Positions 31,442 through 42,329 of a DNA stretch of 64,000 nt are shown one piece after another; the first letter of the stretch is position 1; each line of letters begins with the position of its first letter. Position numbers and translations under genes: made by a program. The DNA is taken from assembly GCF_004570325.1 (NCBI RefSeq), contig NZ_SPQO01000012.1, positions 62,001 to 126,000 on the forward strand, given 5' to 3'. Source of the DNA: Mycobacterium sp. PS03-16 (lineage in GTDB: Bacteria > Actinomycetota > Actinomycetes > Mycobacteriales > Mycobacteriaceae). The notes beneath the pieces were generated by a model, which was not told where the DNA came from, made no database searches, and worked only from the letters and a program-made list of their open reading frames with translations.

Positions 31442-32164
31442 ATGCGGTTGACGGCACGGTCGGTGGTGCTGTCAGTGCTGCTGGGCGCGCATCCGGCGTG
31501 GGCCACCGCCAGTGAGCTGATCCGGCTCACCGCCGATTTCGACATCCGCGAACCCACCGTGCGGGTGGCGCTGACGCGGATGGTCGGCGCCGGGGATCTG
31601 GTGCGCTCAGCCGACGGGTACCGATTGTCGGACCGGCTGCTGGCGCGGCAGCGCCGTCAGGACGACGCCGTCACCCCGCGGCTGCGCCCGTGGGACGGGA
31701 CGTGGACGACGCTGGTGGTCACCAGCGTCGGCACCGATGCCCGCACCCGTGCCGGGCTGCGAAACACGCTGCAGCAGAACCGCTTCGGTGAACTCCGCGA
31801 AGGGGTGTGGCTGCGGCCGGACAACCTGGATGCCGCGTTGCCCGCCGACGTCGCCGACCGCGTGCGCACCCTGCACGCCCGCGACGACGACCCGGCGGAG
31901 CTGGCCGCCCGGCTGTGGGATCTGGCCGGCTGGGCGGCGACCGGCCGGCACCTGCTCGACGAGATGGCCGTCGCCGCCGACGTTCCGGCCCGGTTCGTCA
32001 CCGCCGCGGCGATCGTGCGCCACCTGCTCACCGACCCGGTGCTGCCCGCCGAACTGCTGCCCCGCGACTGGCCCGGCGCGCCTCTGCGGCAGGCCTACAC
32101 CGACTTCGCCGCCGAATTGGTCGCGCGGCGCGACGAGATCACGACAGTGGAGGTGCCGACATGA
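31442..32164 (+). CDS. PaaX family transcriptional regulator
   Basis: This 240-residue protein begins with the PaaX N-domain winged helix (RSVVLSVLLGAHPAWATASE ... REPTVRVALTRMVGAGDLV), followed by the central PaaX domain (WDGTWTTLVV ... NRFGELREGVWLRPDNL) and a C-terminal domain. PaaX proteins repress phenylacetate or fatty-acid degradation genes in response to the CoA ester. It is nested in one transcription unit: 2 bases after echA4 and overlapping echA5 by 4 (ATGA). It probably controls this fadE8-echA operon. It corresponds to Rv0674 in position. Confidence 0.85.
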   Translation: MRLTARSVVLSVLLGAHPAWATASELIRLTADFDIREPTVRVALTRMVGAGDLVRSADGYRLSDRLLARQRRQDDAVTPRLRPWDGTWTTLVVTSVGTDARTRAGLRNTLQQNRFGELREGVWLRPDNLDAALPADVADRVRTLHARDDDPAELAARLWDLAGWAATGRHLLDEMAVAADVPARFVTAAAIVRHLLTDPVLPAELLPRDWPGAPLRQAYTDFAAELVARRDEITTVEVPT

Positions 32165-32925
32165 CCCAACCGGTGCGCGTGGAACGCCACGGCGCGGTGA
32201 CGACGGTGATCATCGACCGCCCGCAGGCCCGCAACGCGGTCAACCGGCCCACCGCCGAGGCGCTGTACGAGGCGTTCGACGAGTTCGACCGCGACGACGA
32301 CGCGTCGGTGGCCGTGTTGTGGGGCGACCACGGAACGTTCTGCGCGGGTGCCGATCTCAAGGCGTTCGGCACTCCCGACGCCAACGCGGTGCACCGCAGC
32401 GGGCCGGGCCCGATGGGGCCGACGCGGATGGTGCTGTCCAAACCGGTGATCGCCGCGGTGAGCGGATACGCCGTCGCGGGCGGGTTGGAACTCGCGCTGT
32501 GGTGCGACCTGCGGGTGGTCGAAGAGGATGCGGTGCTGGGCGTGTTCTGCCGGCGCTGGGGAGTGCCGCTGATCGACGGCGGCACCGTGCGGCTGCCCCG
32601 GCTGATCGGGCAGAGCCGCGCGATGGACCTGATCCTGACCGGCCGCGCGGTCGACGCCGCCGAGGCCCTGCAGATCGGACTGGCCAACCGGGTGGTGCCG
32701 AAGGGGCAGGCGCGGCAGGCCGCCGAGGACCTGGCCGCCGAACTGAGCCGGCTGCCGCAGATGTGCATGCGCGCCGACCGGCTCTCGGCGCTGGGGCAGT
32801 GGGGTCTCGAGGAGGCCGAGGCGATCGACCGGGAGTTCGCGAGCATCTCGCGGGTCAAGCACGAGGCGCTCGAGGGCGCGGGCCGCTTCGCCGCGGGCGC
32901 CGGCCGGCACGGCGCGAGCACCTGA
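32161..32925 (+). CDS. echA5: enoyl-CoA hydratase
   Basis: This 254-residue crotonase-family enzyme shows DRPQARNAVNRPTAE near the N-terminus, the first oxyanion loop GDHGTFCAGADLKAFG (about residues 56-71), the second loop SGYAVAGGLELALWCDLRVV (about 100-119), and the catalytic-Glu region FCRRWGVPLIDGGTVRLPRL (about 130-150). The ATG at 32161 overlaps the paaX stop, so translation is coupled. A palindromic repeat follows the stop after 4 bases. It likely acts in beta-oxidation with FadE8 and EchA4. Confidence 0.9.
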   Translation: MTQPVRVERHGAVTTVIIDRPQARNAVNRPTAEALYEAFDEFDRDDDASVAVLWGDHGTFCAGADLKAFGTPDANAVHRSGPGPMGPTRMVLSKPVIAAVSGYAVAGGLELALWCDLRVVEEDAVLGVFCRRWGVPLIDGGTVRLPRLIGQSRAMDLILTGRAVDAAEALQIGLANRVVPKGQARQAAEDLAAELSRLPQMCMRADRLSALGQWGLEEAEAIDREFASISRVKHEALEGAGRFAAGAGRHGAST

Positions 32926-32929
32926 CCCC

Positions 32930-32982
32930 GCGATTTCGGTGTGGTACGTCGCGCAGGCCGCGACCAACGACACCGAAACCGC
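32930..32982. repeat. dispersed hairpin family 3, copy A
   Basis: GCGATTTCGGTGTGGTACGT and the following CGCG pair with the matching right arm ending CACCGAAACCGC at 32982 (20 of 24 positions). It lies between convergent genes and probably serves as a bidirectional terminator. Copy B is at 48966-49020. Confidence 0.65.
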
Positions 32983-32992
32983 CTGGGATGAG

Positions 32993-33400
32993 TCAGCCCT
33001 TGGTGACCGTGTTGTTCGAGCCGAGGTCCTCGATCTTGGGCTCACCGTCGCGGTAGGTGATGGTGTTGTTCAGCCCGACGACCGTGATCTCCTTGTCGAC
33101 CCGGTCGAATGTGATCGCGTTGTCGGTGCCGCCGATGTTGACGTTGGCGCACGTCCCGGTCACCGTCAGCTTGTTGTTGGACCCGCCCACGTTGAGCGAT
33201 TTGCCGTCCGCGCAGTCGACGTCGGCGGTGGTGCCGACCGAGCCGTAGTTGATCGTGTTGCCGATCTCGACCTGCGCCCCCGACGATCCGGCCGTGGCCG
33301 TCGGCGTCGTGGTGTCCGAGCTCTCCGAGCCACAGCCCGCCAGCGCGAGCGCCGCCGCCGCGGCCAGCGTCACGGTTGTACCGCGGAAGTAGCTGGGCAT
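32993..33400 (-). CDS. DUF3060 lipoprotein with beta-helix-like repeats
   Basis: This 135-residue protein has a lipoprotein signal peptide with the lipobox LAGC (Cys23). A Ser/Thr-rich linker follows, and then a run of short N-rich repeats: GNTINYGS, GSNNKLTV, GTDNAITF, GLNNTITY and GSNNTVTK. These suggest a small right-handed beta-helix or stacked sheet. The pattern fits DUF3060, common in mycobacteria and of unknown role. Two cysteines in the repeat region (VDCADG, TGTCAN) may pair. It would be anchored to the outer face of the cytoplasmic membrane. A second DUF3060 protein is encoded just upstream on the same strand. Confidence 0.8.
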   Translation of the reverse strand: MPSYFRGTTVTLAAAAALALAGCGSESSDTTTPTATAGSSGAQVEIGNTINYGSVGTTADVDCADGKSLNVGGSNNKLTVTGTCANVNIGGTDNAITFDRVDKEITVVGLNNTITYRDGEPKIEDLGSNNTVTKG

Positions 33401-33435
33401 CGTCTCTCGCTTTCTGCTCACCGGGATCGCAACGA

Positions 33436-33813
33436 TCAAGCGGGCACCCGGCCGAGCCGGTTCGTCATCCCGAGCTCCCGGCCGCGGTCCCACAGCACCG
33501 GGTCGCCGTTCTTGAAGAAGACGGTCTGATCCCAGCCGTAGACGGTGATGTCGTTGATGACGTTGTCGGCGACGATCACGTTCGACGAGCCCTGCACGGT
33601 CACCGCCCAGCAGGTGCCCATCGCGAAGACCTGGTTGCCGGTGCCGGTGACGTGCAGCGTCGAATCGCGGCAGTCGACGGTCTGCACCAGCCCCTGGCCG
33701 GTGATGTGGGTGTCGCCGTTCTTGGCGTGCGCGGCAGGCGCCGCCACCCCGGACGCCGCGAAGAGCGCCGCCACGACAGCCGTCCCGCATCGGGTTGCCA
33801 CGATCGATCGCAC
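33436..33813 (-). CDS. secreted DUF3060 protein
   Basis: This 125-residue protein has a Sec signal (TAVVAALFAASGVAAPAAHA, cleavage after residue 30) but no lipobox Cys. The mature part repeats the DUF3060 pattern: CRDSTLHVTGTGNQVFAMGTCWAVTVQGSSNVIVADNVI, in shorter form GTGNQV, GSSNVI and the DITVYGWDQTVFF strand. Two cysteines match those in the neighbouring lipoprotein. The GTG at 33813 has AAGGGAAG upstream. It is the first gene of a two-gene DUF3060 unit, 35 bases before its neighbour, suggesting a lipoprotein and soluble partner pair. Function unknown. Confidence 0.78.
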   Translation of the reverse strand: MRSIVATRCGTAVVAALFAASGVAAPAAHAKNGDTHITGQGLVQTVDCRDSTLHVTGTGNQVFAMGTCWAVTVQGSSNVIVADNVINDITVYGWDQTVFFKNGDPVLWDRGRELGMTNRLGRVPA

Positions 33814-33972
33814 CGTCGTCTTCCCTTCGTCGCCGTCCGGCTCGGAGAACCTGATTCCCAGCAGCGTACGTGCCACCTCCGGGCCCGCGGCAGCCTTCCG
33901 CGGTTCTGCGGTCGGTGACGCGTGGCCGGCTCCGGTCGCTAACACCGCCACCGCTGAGTAGCGTGAGTGGTG

Positions 33973-34515
33973 ATGCGTCGGCGTGTGAGCGTTGTTGCGG
34001 GAATGGCGACTGCGGCGGTCACCGTGGCGGTGGCCGCCGCCGCTTGCGCGCACACGGTGGACGGCAGCGCCCAGCCTGCGCGCGATGCGGTGCCCGATCC
34101 GGACCGCGACTACGGCTACGTCGACAACCGGTGCGGACTGCTCGAGGACTCGTCGGTCCAGGAGACGCTGGCCGCCGACGAGGTGGTCCGGCCCTACAGC
34201 GGCGCGGTCTGCCAGTACGTCCTGGTGCGCGGCCCGATGACCGTCGACGTGACGTTCGCGTGGTTCGACCGCGGCACGCTGGACCGGGAACGGGCGGTCG
34301 CCGCCGGACGCGGCGCCGAGGTGACCGACACCGTCATCGAACGCCATCCCGCCTTCCTGGCCCGCCGCTCCGGCGCCGGGGTGTCGTGCGCGGCCACCGC
34401 GGCCGCCGGATCCGGCGTGCTGAGCTGGTGGGTGCAACTCCGGGGTCAACAGGACGGGGACCCGTGTCAGGACGCGGAGAAGTTGTTGTCGGCCACCCTG
34501 TCGTCGGACCTGTGA
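33973..34515 (+). CDS. DUF3558-like lipoprotein
   Basis: This 180-residue protein has a basic MRRR start, a hydrophobic Ala-rich segment and a lipobox AAAC (Cys25), then a mature domain with RCGLLEDSSVQETLAADEV, AVCQYVL and CAATAAAG. That fits the mycobacterial DUF3558 pattern: conserved Cys pair, and a C..L(L/V)...D/E segment. The ATG at 33973 is favoured; a GTG at 33967 is possible. The next lipoprotein gene starts 1 base after its stop, so they are one operon. It is divergent from the DUF3060 pair. Confidence 0.75.
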   Translation: MRRRVSVVAGMATAAVTVAVAAAACAHTVDGSAQPARDAVPDPDRDYGYVDNRCGLLEDSSVQETLAADEVVRPYSGAVCQYVLVRGPMTVDVTFAWFDRGTLDRERAVAAGRGAEVTDTVIERHPAFLARRSGAGVSCAATAAAGSGVLSWWVQLRGQQDGDPCQDAEKLLSATLSSDL

Positions 34516-34516
34516 C

Positions 34517-35047
34517 ATGACGATCGCGAAGATTCTCGGATGCGGCGCCCTGGTGGCGGCGCTGGCGCTGTCCGGCTGCGGCGGCGAGGAGCCGGCCGCG
34601 CCGGCGGCCCCGACCCCGAGCGCCGCCGCCGACGGCGGGTTCCGCAGCGACGACTGCAACGGCGTCACCGACCAGGACATCACCGAGGCGGTCGGGACGG
34701 GCATGTTCACCAAGGTCGTGGACAGCCCCGTGGGGTGCTTCTGGCAGGAGAACTCGATGATCGGCACCTTCGGGGCCGGGATGGGGATCTCCACGTGGTG
34801 GTACCGCGGCAGCGACATGGACGTCGAGCGCGAACTCGAACAGCAGGCCGGCCGCCTGCTCACCGAACTGTCCGTCGACGGCAACAAGGGCTTCAAGGCC
34901 GCCGACACCAACGCCTGCAGCATCTACGTGGCCAAGGGCGACGATGTGATCACCTGGTCGATCCAGACGATGAACCCGGCGAGCCTGCCCGACCTGTGCG
35001 CGGTGACCGAACGCCTGGCCAAACTCAGCCAGGAACGGGTGAACTGA
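34517..35047 (+). CDS. DUF3558-like lipoprotein
   Basis: This 176-residue lipoprotein has the lipobox LSGC (Cys20) and a Pro/Ala-rich linker. The mature domain has DDCNGVTDQDITEAVGTG, GCFWQENSM, GMGISTWWYRGS and NACSIYV, matching the DUF3558 layout with two disulphide-type cysteine pairs. The ATG at 34517 lies just after the previous stop, implying coupling. The two lipoproteins may interact. Role unknown; cell-envelope location is clear. Confidence 0.77.
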   Translation: MTIAKILGCGALVAALALSGCGGEEPAAPAAPTPSAAADGGFRSDDCNGVTDQDITEAVGTGMFTKVVDSPVGCFWQENSMIGTFGAGMGISTWWYRGSDMDVERELEQQAGRLLTELSVDGNKGFKAADTNACSIYVAKGDDVITWSIQTMNPASLPDLCAVTERLAKLSQERVN

Positions 35048-35128
35048 CCACGACCGCCCGCGGGCGAACGGGTTACAGTTCAACGCCGGCCCGTTGTCCG
35101 GGCCGTGACGACGAAGGGCGGTCACCTG

Positions 35129-35767
35129 ATGCCACCTCAGCCGGACCCGCAGCCGGCGGGTGGGCGGGCGCGCACCTCGGCGCGGGCAGGCCGGCTGTCG
35201 CGGGACTCCATCGTCAACGCCGCGCTGACCTTCCTCGACCGTGAGGGCTGGGACGCGCTGACGATCAATGCGCTGGCCACCCAGCTCGGCACCAAGGGGC
35301 CGTCGCTGTACAACCACGTGCACAGCCTCGACGACCTGCGGCGCACCGTGCGGATGCGGGTGGTCGGCGACATCATCGGCATGCTCAACACCGTCGGACA
35401 GGGCCGAACCCGCGACGACGCCGTGATGGCGATGGCCAGTGCCTACCGCAGCTACGCCCACCACCATCCGGGCCGCTATTCGGCGTTCACCCGCATGCCG
35501 CTGGGGGGCGACGACCCCGAGTTCACCGACGCCACCCGCGCGGCGGCCGGCCCGGTGATCGAGGTGCTGGCCTCCTACGGGCTGGAGGGGGAGGACGCGT
35601 TCTACGCCGCGCTCGAGTTCTGGTCGGCCATGCACGGATTCGTGCTGCTCGAGATGACCGGGGTGATGAACGGAATCGACACCGACGCCGTGTTCACCGA
35701 CATGGTGCTGCGCCTGGCGTCGGGGATGGAACACCGCTCCGGCGGCGTGGGCGTCGACCTCCGCTGA
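35129..35767 (+). CDS. TetR family regulator with WHG-type C-domain
   Basis: This 212-residue TetR protein has the HTH at about residues 20-70 (RDSIVNAALTFLDREGWDAL ... GTKGPSLYNHVHSLDDL) and a C-terminal helical domain with the AYRSYAHHHPGRYSAFTR motif and FWSAMHGFVLLEM, typical of the TetR_C WHG group. I chose the ATG at 35129, 9 bases after GAAGGGCGG; the GTG at 35105 would add eight residues. It sits between the lipoprotein operon and rpsL and matches Rv0681 in position (memory). Target unknown. Confidence 0.87.
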   Translation: MPPQPDPQPAGGRARTSARAGRLSRDSIVNAALTFLDREGWDALTINALATQLGTKGPSLYNHVHSLDDLRRTVRMRVVGDIIGMLNTVGQGRTRDDAVMAMASAYRSYAHHHPGRYSAFTRMPLGGDDPEFTDATRAAAGPVIEVLASYGLEGEDAFYAALEFWSAMHGFVLLEMTGVMNGIDTDAVFTDMVLRLASGMEHRSGGVGVDLR

Positions 35768-36067
35768 CGGCCCCGAATGCGCACGTCGGCGTGGGTCATC
35801 GCGGTGTGCGGTCGGCTTTTGGAGGGGGGCGGCCACCCTGGTATTGTGGGAACTCGTGCCTGGCCGTTGAGGCGCATGCGACGGGTGTAGATCCAGACAG
35901 CATGCCCGCACGCCGGGCCAATTCGCATGTCTATCACGCATCGGATGTTCCGTCGGCGTGGACACGTGCGACACGCCCGGACGCGGGGGACGCGCGCCAG
36001 GTGAAACAGCAGTACAGAGACTTGAACAGCAGAGCACAGCACCAGACAAGACACAGAAAGCCGGTAC
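35768..36067 (+). promoter_or_regulatory. str operon promoter and leader
   Basis: TTGGAG (35819-35824), exactly 17 bases, and TATTGT (35842-35847) form a good SigA promoter, placing the start near 35854 and giving a leader of about 213 bases before rpsL. I see no gene in the leader. Confidence 0.6.
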
Positions 36068-36442
36068 ATGCCAACCATCAACCAGCTGGTCCGCAAGGGT
36101 CGCCGCGACAAGATCGCCAAGGTGAAGACCGCGGCCCTCAAGGGCAGCCCGCAGCGCCGCGGCGTGTGCACCCGCGTGTACACGACCACCCCGAAGAAGC
36201 CGAACTCGGCGCTTCGTAAGGTCGCGCGCGTGAAGCTGACCAGCGCGGTCGAGGTCACCGCCTACATCCCGGGCGAGGGCCACAACCTGCAGGAGCACTC
36301 GATGGTGCTGGTGCGTGGCGGTCGTGTGAAGGACCTGCCCGGTGTGCGTTACAAGATCATCCGCGGATCGCTCGACACCCAGGGCGTGAAGAACCGCAAG
36401 CAAGCCCGCAGCCGCTACGGCGCGAAGAAGGAGAAGAGCTGA
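36068..36442 (+). CDS. rpsL: 30S ribosomal protein S12
   Basis: This 124-residue S12 protein of the decoding centre is complete. Lys43 (TTTPKKPNS) and Lys88 ([12 protein letters not shown]) are the streptomycin-sensitive forms. The conserved basic C-terminus [10 protein letters not shown] is present. The stop overlaps the rpsG start (TGATG), so the two are coupled. Confidence 0.98.
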   Translation: MPTINQLVRKGRRDKIAKVKTAALKGSPQRRGVCTRVYTTTPKKPNSALRKVARVKLTSAVEVTAYIPGEGHNLQEHSMVLVRGGRVKDLPGVRYKIIRGSLDTQGVKNRKQARSRYGAKKEKS

Positions 36443-36912
36443 TGCCGCGCAAGGGCCCCGCACCCAAGCGTCCGCTGGTCAACGATCCGGTCTACGGGTC
36501 GCAGCTGGTCACCCAGCTGGTCAACAAAGTCCTGCTCGACGGGAAGAAATCGCTGGCCGAACGCATTGTTTATGGTGCGCTCGAACAGGCCCGCGACAAG
36601 ACGGGCACCGACCCCGTGGTGACGCTCAAGCGCGCCATGGACAACGTCAAGCCCGCTCTCGAGGTCCGCAGCCGTCGCGTCGGTGGTGCCACCTACCAGG
36701 TGCCCGTCGAGGTGCGTCCGGACCGTTCGGTCACGCTGGCCCTGCGTTGGCTGGTCAGCTTCTCCAAGGCTCGTCGTGAGAAGACCATGGTCGAGCGTCT
36801 GGCGAACGAGATCCTCGACGCCAGCAACGGCCTGGGTGCCGCCGTCAAGCGACGTGAAGACACCCACAAGATGGCCGAGGCCAACCGCGCCTTCGCGCAC
36901 TACCGCTGGTGA
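36442..36912 (+). CDS. rpsG: 30S ribosomal protein S7
   Basis: This 156-residue S7 protein nucleates assembly of the small-subunit head and contacts the E site. The typical N-terminus [20 protein letters not shown], the [15 protein letters not shown] segment and the C-terminal helix [14 protein letters not shown] are all present. The ATG at 36442 overlaps the rpsL stop. It is second in the rpsL-rpsG-fusA-tuf operon; the gap to fusA is 91 bases. Confidence 0.98.
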   Translation: MPRKGPAPKRPLVNDPVYGSQLVTQLVNKVLLDGKKSLAERIVYGALEQARDKTGTDPVVTLKRAMDNVKPALEVRSRRVGGATYQVPVEVRPDRSVTLALRWLVSFSKARREKTMVERLANEILDASNGLGAAVKRREDTHKMAEANRAFAHYRW

Positions 36913-37003
36913 TCACCGCGCCGGCGGCAGCGTAGCGGTCGGCGCAGGACACAACCGAGCTGACAACAGCTAACTACGCAAGCGAAAGAGTGGGAAGACT
37001 TCT

Positions 37004-39109
37004 GTGGCACAGAAGGACGTGCTGACCGACCTGAACAAGGTCCGCAACATCGGCATCATGGCGCACATCGACGCCGGCAAGACGACGACGACCGAGCGCA
37101 TCCTCTACTACACCGGTATCAGCTACAAGATCGGTGAGGTCCACGATGGCGCGGCCACCATGGACTGGATGGAGCAGGAGCAGGAGCGGGGGATCACCAT
37201 CACCTCCGCGGCCACAACGTGCTTCTGGAACGACAATCAGATCAACCTGATCGACACCCCCGGCCACGTCGACTTCACCGTCGAGGTGGAGCGCAGCCTC
37301 CGCGTGCTCGACGGCGCCGTGGCCGTGTTCGACGGCAAGGAGGGCGTGGAGCCCCAGTCCGAGCAGGTCTGGCGGCAGGCGGACAAGTACAACGTCCCGC
37401 GCATCTGCTTCGTCAACAAGATGGACAAGCTGGGCGCGGACTTCTACTTCTCCGTGCGCACCATGGAGGAGCGCCTCGGCGCCAACGTCATCCCGATCCA
37501 GCTGCCGATCGGCGCCGAGAGCGATTTCGCCGGCGTCGTCGACCTGGTCGAGATGAAGGCCAAGGTGTGGAGCGCCGAAGCAAAGCTCGGTGAGAAGTAC
37601 GACGTCGTCGACATCCCCGCCGACCTCGCCGACAAGGCCGAGGAGTACCGCACCAAGCTGATCGAGGCCGCCGCCGAGACCGACGAGGCGCTGCTCGAGA
37701 AGTACCTGGGCGGCGAAGAGCTCACCGTCGAGGAGATCAAGGGTGCGCTGCGCAAGCTCACCATCAACTCCGAGGCCTACCTCGTGCTCTGCGGCAGCGC
37801 GTTCAAGAACAAGGGCGTGCAGCCCATGCTCGACGCGGTCATCGACTACCTGCCCTCCCCGCTGGACGTCCCGCCCGCCGAAGGCCACGCGCCCGGTAAG
37901 GAAGACGAGCAGATCACCCGCAACCCGTCGGTCGACGAGCCGTTCTCGGCGCTGGCGTTCAAGGTCGCCACGCACCCGTTCTTCGGCAAGCTGACCTACG
38001 TGCGCGTGTACTCGGGCACCGTCGAGTCGGGCAGCCAGGTCATCAACGCGACCAAGGGCAAGAAGGAGCGGCTGGGCAAGCTGTTCCAGATGCACTCCAA
38101 CAAGGAGAACCCGGTGGAGCGGGCCTCGGCCGGCCACATCTACGCGGTGATCGGCCTCAAGGACACCACCACCGGTGACACCCTGAGCGATCCGAACCAG
38201 CAGATCGTGCTCGAGTCGATGACCTTCCCCGATCCGGTGATCGAGGTGGCCATCGAGCCCAAGACCAAGAGCGACCAGGAAAAGCTCGGCACGGCGATCC
38301 AGAAGCTGGCCGAAGAGGATCCGACCTTCAAGGTGCACCTGGATCAGGAGACCGGCCAGACCGTCATCGGCGGTATGGGCGAGCTGCACCTCGACATCCT
38401 GGTCGACCGTATGCGTCGCGAGTTCAAGGTCGAGGCCAACGTCGGCAAGCCGCAGGTGGCCTACCGCGAAACCATCCGGCGCAAGGTCGAGAAGGTCGAG
38501 TTCACCCACAAGAAGCAGACGGGTGGCTCCGGCCAGTTCGCGAAGGTGCTCATCGACCTCGAACCGTTCATCGGCGAGGACGGCGCGACCTACGAGTTCG
38601 AGAACAAGGTCACCGGCGGTCGCATCCCGCGCGAGTACATCCCGTCGGTGGATGCCGGTGCCCAGGACGCCATGCAGTACGGCGTGCTCGCCGGCTACCC
38701 GCTGGTGAACATCAAGGTCACCCTGCTCGACGGTGCGTACCACGAGGTCGACTCGTCGGAAATGGCGTTCAAGGTCGCCGGTTCGCAGGTGCTCAAGAAG
38801 GCCGCCCAGGCGGCCCAGCCGGTGATCCTCGAGCCGATCATGGCGGTCGAGGTGACCACGCCCGAGGACTACATGGGTGACGTCATCGGCGACCTGAACT
38901 CCCGCCGTGGTCAGATCCAGGCCATGGAGGAGCGCAGCGGTGCGCGCGTCGTCAAGGCGCAGGTGCCGCTGTCGGAGATGTTCGGCTACGTCGGCGACCT
39001 CCGGTCGAAGACCCAGGGCCGGGCGAACTACTCCATGGTGTTCGACTCGTACGCCGAGGTTCCGGCGAACGTGTCGAAGGAGATCATCGCGAAGGCGACC
39101 GGCCAGTAG
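37004..39109 (+). CDS. fusA: elongation factor G
   Basis: This 701-residue GTPase drives ribosomal translocation. The G motifs are intact: [13 protein letters not shown] (G1, about residues 19-31), [11 protein letters not shown] (G2), DTPGHVDF (G3) and [10 protein letters not shown] (G4), followed by domains II-V up to [21 protein letters not shown] start at 37004 follows GGGAAG by 6 bases. It is the full-length housekeeping form, in the str operon. Confidence 0.98.
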   Translation: MAQKDVLTDLNKVRNIGIMAHIDAGKTTTTERILYYTGISYKIGEVHDGAATMDWMEQEQERGITITSAATTCFWNDNQINLIDTPGHVDFTVEVERSLRVLDGAVAVFDGKEGVEPQSEQVWRQADKYNVPRICFVNKMDKLGADFYFSVRTMEERLGANVIPIQLPIGAESDFAGVVDLVEMKAKVWSAEAKLGEKYDVVDIPADLADKAEEYRTKLIEAAAETDEALLEKYLGGEELTVEEIKGALRKLTINSEAYLVLCGSAFKNKGVQPMLDAVIDYLPSPLDVPPAEGHAPGKEDEQITRNPSVDEPFSALAFKVATHPFFGKLTYVRVYSGTVESGSQVINATKGKKERLGKLFQMHSNKENPVERASAGHIYAVIGLKDTTTGDTLSDPNQQIVLESMTFPDPVIEVAIEPKTKSDQEKLGTAIQKLAEEDPTFKVHLDQETGQTVIGGMGELHLDILVDRMRREFKVEANVGKPQVAYRETIRRKVEKVEFTHKKQTGGSGQFAKVLIDLEPFIGEDGATYEFENKVTGGRIPREYIPSVDAGAQDAMQYGVLAGYPLVNIKVTLLDGAYHEVDSSEMAFKVAGSQVLKKAAQAAQPVILEPIMAVEVTTPEDYMGDVIGDLNSRRGQIQAMEERSGARVVKAQVPLSEMFGYVGDLRSKTQGRANYSMVFDSYAEVPANVSKEIIAKATGQ

Positions 39110-39113
39110 GCCG

Positions 39114-39129
39114 GTGGCCTTCGGGCCAC
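39114..39129 (+). other. fusA-tuf intercistronic UUCG hairpin
   Basis: GTGGCC-TTCG-GGCCAC is a 6-bp stem with a stable UUCG tetraloop 4 bases after the fusA stop. It may mark RNA processing or partial termination that helps set the higher level of tuf. Confidence 0.5.
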
Positions 39130-39191
39130 ACAACTGAAGAAACCAACCTGCTTTAACCAAAGCACCAACAACAGTCCAGGAGGACACAGAA

Positions 39192-40382
<1,191 letters not shown>

Positions 40383-40394
40383 GTTCGATCGCCG

Positions 40395-40432
40395 AAACGG
40401 CGTCCACCCTTCGGGGTGGGCGCCGTTTTCGT
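40395..40432 (+). terminator. str operon terminator
   Basis: AAACGGCGTCCACCC and GGGTGGGCGCCGTTTT form a stem of about 15 bp around a TTCG loop, followed by TTTTCGT. This is the most canonical intrinsic terminator in the window. Confidence 0.85.
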
Positions 40433-40587
40433 ATGTCCGCGCGAGTTCTACGTCAGGGTCGTGCTTGGTCGGAGAGGGCAACCCCGGCGTGGAAATCGAC
40501 GCGGCGGCGGACCCGGGGTAACGCGTTCCTCGCCCGCAGCGATGTTGATGGCAGTGGCCGCGTCGCGGCCGGGAAAGGGTCGGGTTC

Positions 40588-41403
40588 GTGGTTCGTCGTA
40601 TCGCTGGTTTGGTGGCCGCTGTCGCACTGGCCGGATCCGCACTCGTCACCGCCGGAGCCGCCGGCGCCCAGCCGAGCTGCCCCGACGTCCACTGGATCGG
40701 CGCTGCCGGCTCCGGTGAGCGCGGCGCCGAGGTGGGCACCAACGACGGTATGGGCCGGGTGACCTACCGGTCGCTGCAGGACTTCAGCGCCTACGCCGCC
40801 CGGGACGGCCGCACCGTCACCTCCGAGGCGGTCATCTACCCCGCGACACCGGTGCCCGCCGACGACAGCATCCTCGGCTGGGCCGGCTTCATCAGCAGTG
40901 TCGACGCCGGCACCGCGGCGCTGGCCAACCAGTATCACGCGTTCGTCGCGCGCTGCCCGGCCAGCAAGGTGGTGCTGGCCGGCTACTCGCAGGGCGCCAT
41001 GGTGGTGCACCGCAACCTGCAGGCGCTGGCCGCCAGCCCGAACCTCGCCGCCGCGCTGCTGATCGCCGACGGTGACCGGCTGCCCACCGACGCCACCATC
41101 AACGTCGGGTCGGTGACGGCCGTCCCCGGCGCGGGCAAGGGCGTCGCCCAGGACTGGCCGATCCTCGCGCACGCGCCCGCGCCGCTACCGCTGGACATCG
41201 CCGCCCGCACCGTCAGCGTGTGCGATCTCGGCGACGCGGTCTGCGACTACGACCCCGAGGCCGAGGAGATCACCGCCACCGCAGTGGCCGTGCACACCGG
41301 CTACGCCACCTCGCCCGCGGGCGGCTACTCGTGGACCGCACCGCTGTACCAGCTGCTCGGCCCGGCGCCGGTCGCGGGACAGATCTCGGTCGCCGGCGCC
41401 TGA
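40588..41403 (+). CDS. secreted cutinase-family serine esterase
   Basis: This 271-residue protein has a signal peptide (cleavage near AGA-QP, about residue 27) and the cutinase fold. The nucleophile is Ser134 in AGYSQGAM, the acid is probably Asp216 in CDLGDAVC, and the base is His236 in AVHTGYA. Cys31/Cys123 and Cys212/Cys219 are placed as the usual two disulphides. Mycobacterial cutinase-like proteins act as (phospho)lipases, thioesterases or esterases at the cell surface. The GTG start at 40588 begins a typical MVRR leader. It is monocistronic, after the tuf terminator. Confidence 0.9.
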   Translation: MVRRIAGLVAAVALAGSALVTAGAAGAQPSCPDVHWIGAAGSGERGAEVGTNDGMGRVTYRSLQDFSAYAARDGRTVTSEAVIYPATPVPADDSILGWAGFISSVDAGTAALANQYHAFVARCPASKVVLAGYSQGAMVVHRNLQALAASPNLAAALLIADGDRLPTDATINVGSVTAVPGAGKGVAQDWPILAHAPAPLPLDIAARTVSVCDLGDAVCDYDPEAEEITATAVAVHTGYATSPAGGYSWTAPLYQLLGPAPVAGQISVAGA

Positions 41404-41475
41404 GTCGCTCCGGCACCGCCGGGCGCTCGCGCGGGCTACGCTGTGAGCGCCCGCGCGACCGACAGGAGCATGGCC

Positions 41476-42312
41476 ATGTCGACCTTCTGGCGCTACGTCC
41501 GCATCCAGCTGTTCGTGTTGCTGTGCGGCATCGTCGGCCCGATCTTCCTGGCCGTCTACTTCATGCTCGGGCCCGACCCGATGATGAAGTGGATGTTCTG
41601 GACAGGGCTGCTCATCACGGCCGCCGACGTGCTGATCGCGTTGGCCATCACCAGCTTCGGCGCCCGGTCGGCGGCCAAGACCGCCGAACTCGAGGCCCGC
41701 GGAGTGCTGGGGCTGGCGCAGATCACCGGCATCCACGACACCAACACCACGATCAACGAACAGCCGCTGGTCAAACTCGACCTGCACATCACCGGGCCGG
41801 GTCTGACGCCGTTCACGACCCAGGACCGAGTGGTGGCCTCGGTGTCGCGGCTGCCGATGATCACCAACCGCAAGCTCGTCGCCCTGGTGGACCCGGCCAC
41901 CAACTCCTACCAGATCGACTGGGAGCGAAGCGGTCTGATCAGCGGCCTGATGCCCGCCACGTTCACCGTCTCCGAGGACAACCGCACCTACGATCTGACC
42001 GGTCAGGCCGGACCACTGCTCGAGATCCTGCAGATCCTCAAAGCGCACGGCATCGGGATGAACAACATGATCGACCTGCGCTCCAATCCGGCTGCCCGCG
42101 AACAGGTCCAGCACATCGTGCGCAACGCGGCCGCGCAGCAGCCGATGCCGGCGCCCGCGCCGCCCGCGATGGCGCCCGCCGCGGCGACGACCGCCCCGGC
42201 GGAGCCGTCGACCGCGCAGCGGCTGCAGGAACTCGAGACGCTGCGCGCGACCGGCACCATCACCGAGGCCGAGTACACCGCCAAGCGTCAGCAGATCATC
42301 GACGCCCTGTAG
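41476..42312 (+). CDS. membrane protein with C-terminal SHOCT domain
   Basis: This 278-residue protein has two N-terminal transmembrane helices (FVLLCGIVGPIFLAVYFML and FWTGLLITAADVLIALAI), a soluble beta-rich region (about residues 65-180) and a Pro/Ala-rich linker. A SHOCT motif ends it (QRLQELETLRATGTITEAEY then KRQQIIDAL). SHOCT is a short oligomerisation or membrane-associated helix pair of unclear role. I chose the ATG at 41476, 8 bases after AGGAGC; an ATG at 41470 is too close. The KstR-like box of the next gene begins 17 bases after its stop. Confidence 0.8.
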   Translation: MSTFWRYVRIQLFVLLCGIVGPIFLAVYFMLGPDPMMKWMFWTGLLITAADVLIALAITSFGARSAAKTAELEARGVLGLAQITGIHDTNTTINEQPLVKLDLHITGPGLTPFTTQDRVVASVSRLPMITNRKLVALVDPATNSYQIDWERSGLISGLMPATFTVSEDNRTYDLTGQAGPLLEILQILKAHGIGMNNMIDLRSNPAAREQVQHIVRNAAAQQPMPAPAPPAMAPAAATTAPAEPSTAQRLQELETLRATGTITEAEYTAKRQQIIDAL

Positions 42313-42329
42313 GCGGCCGGGACGGTTCC

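Noticed and set aside
36188-36340. Streptomycin-resistance changes in S12
   Set aside because: Lys43 and Lys88 are both wild type.
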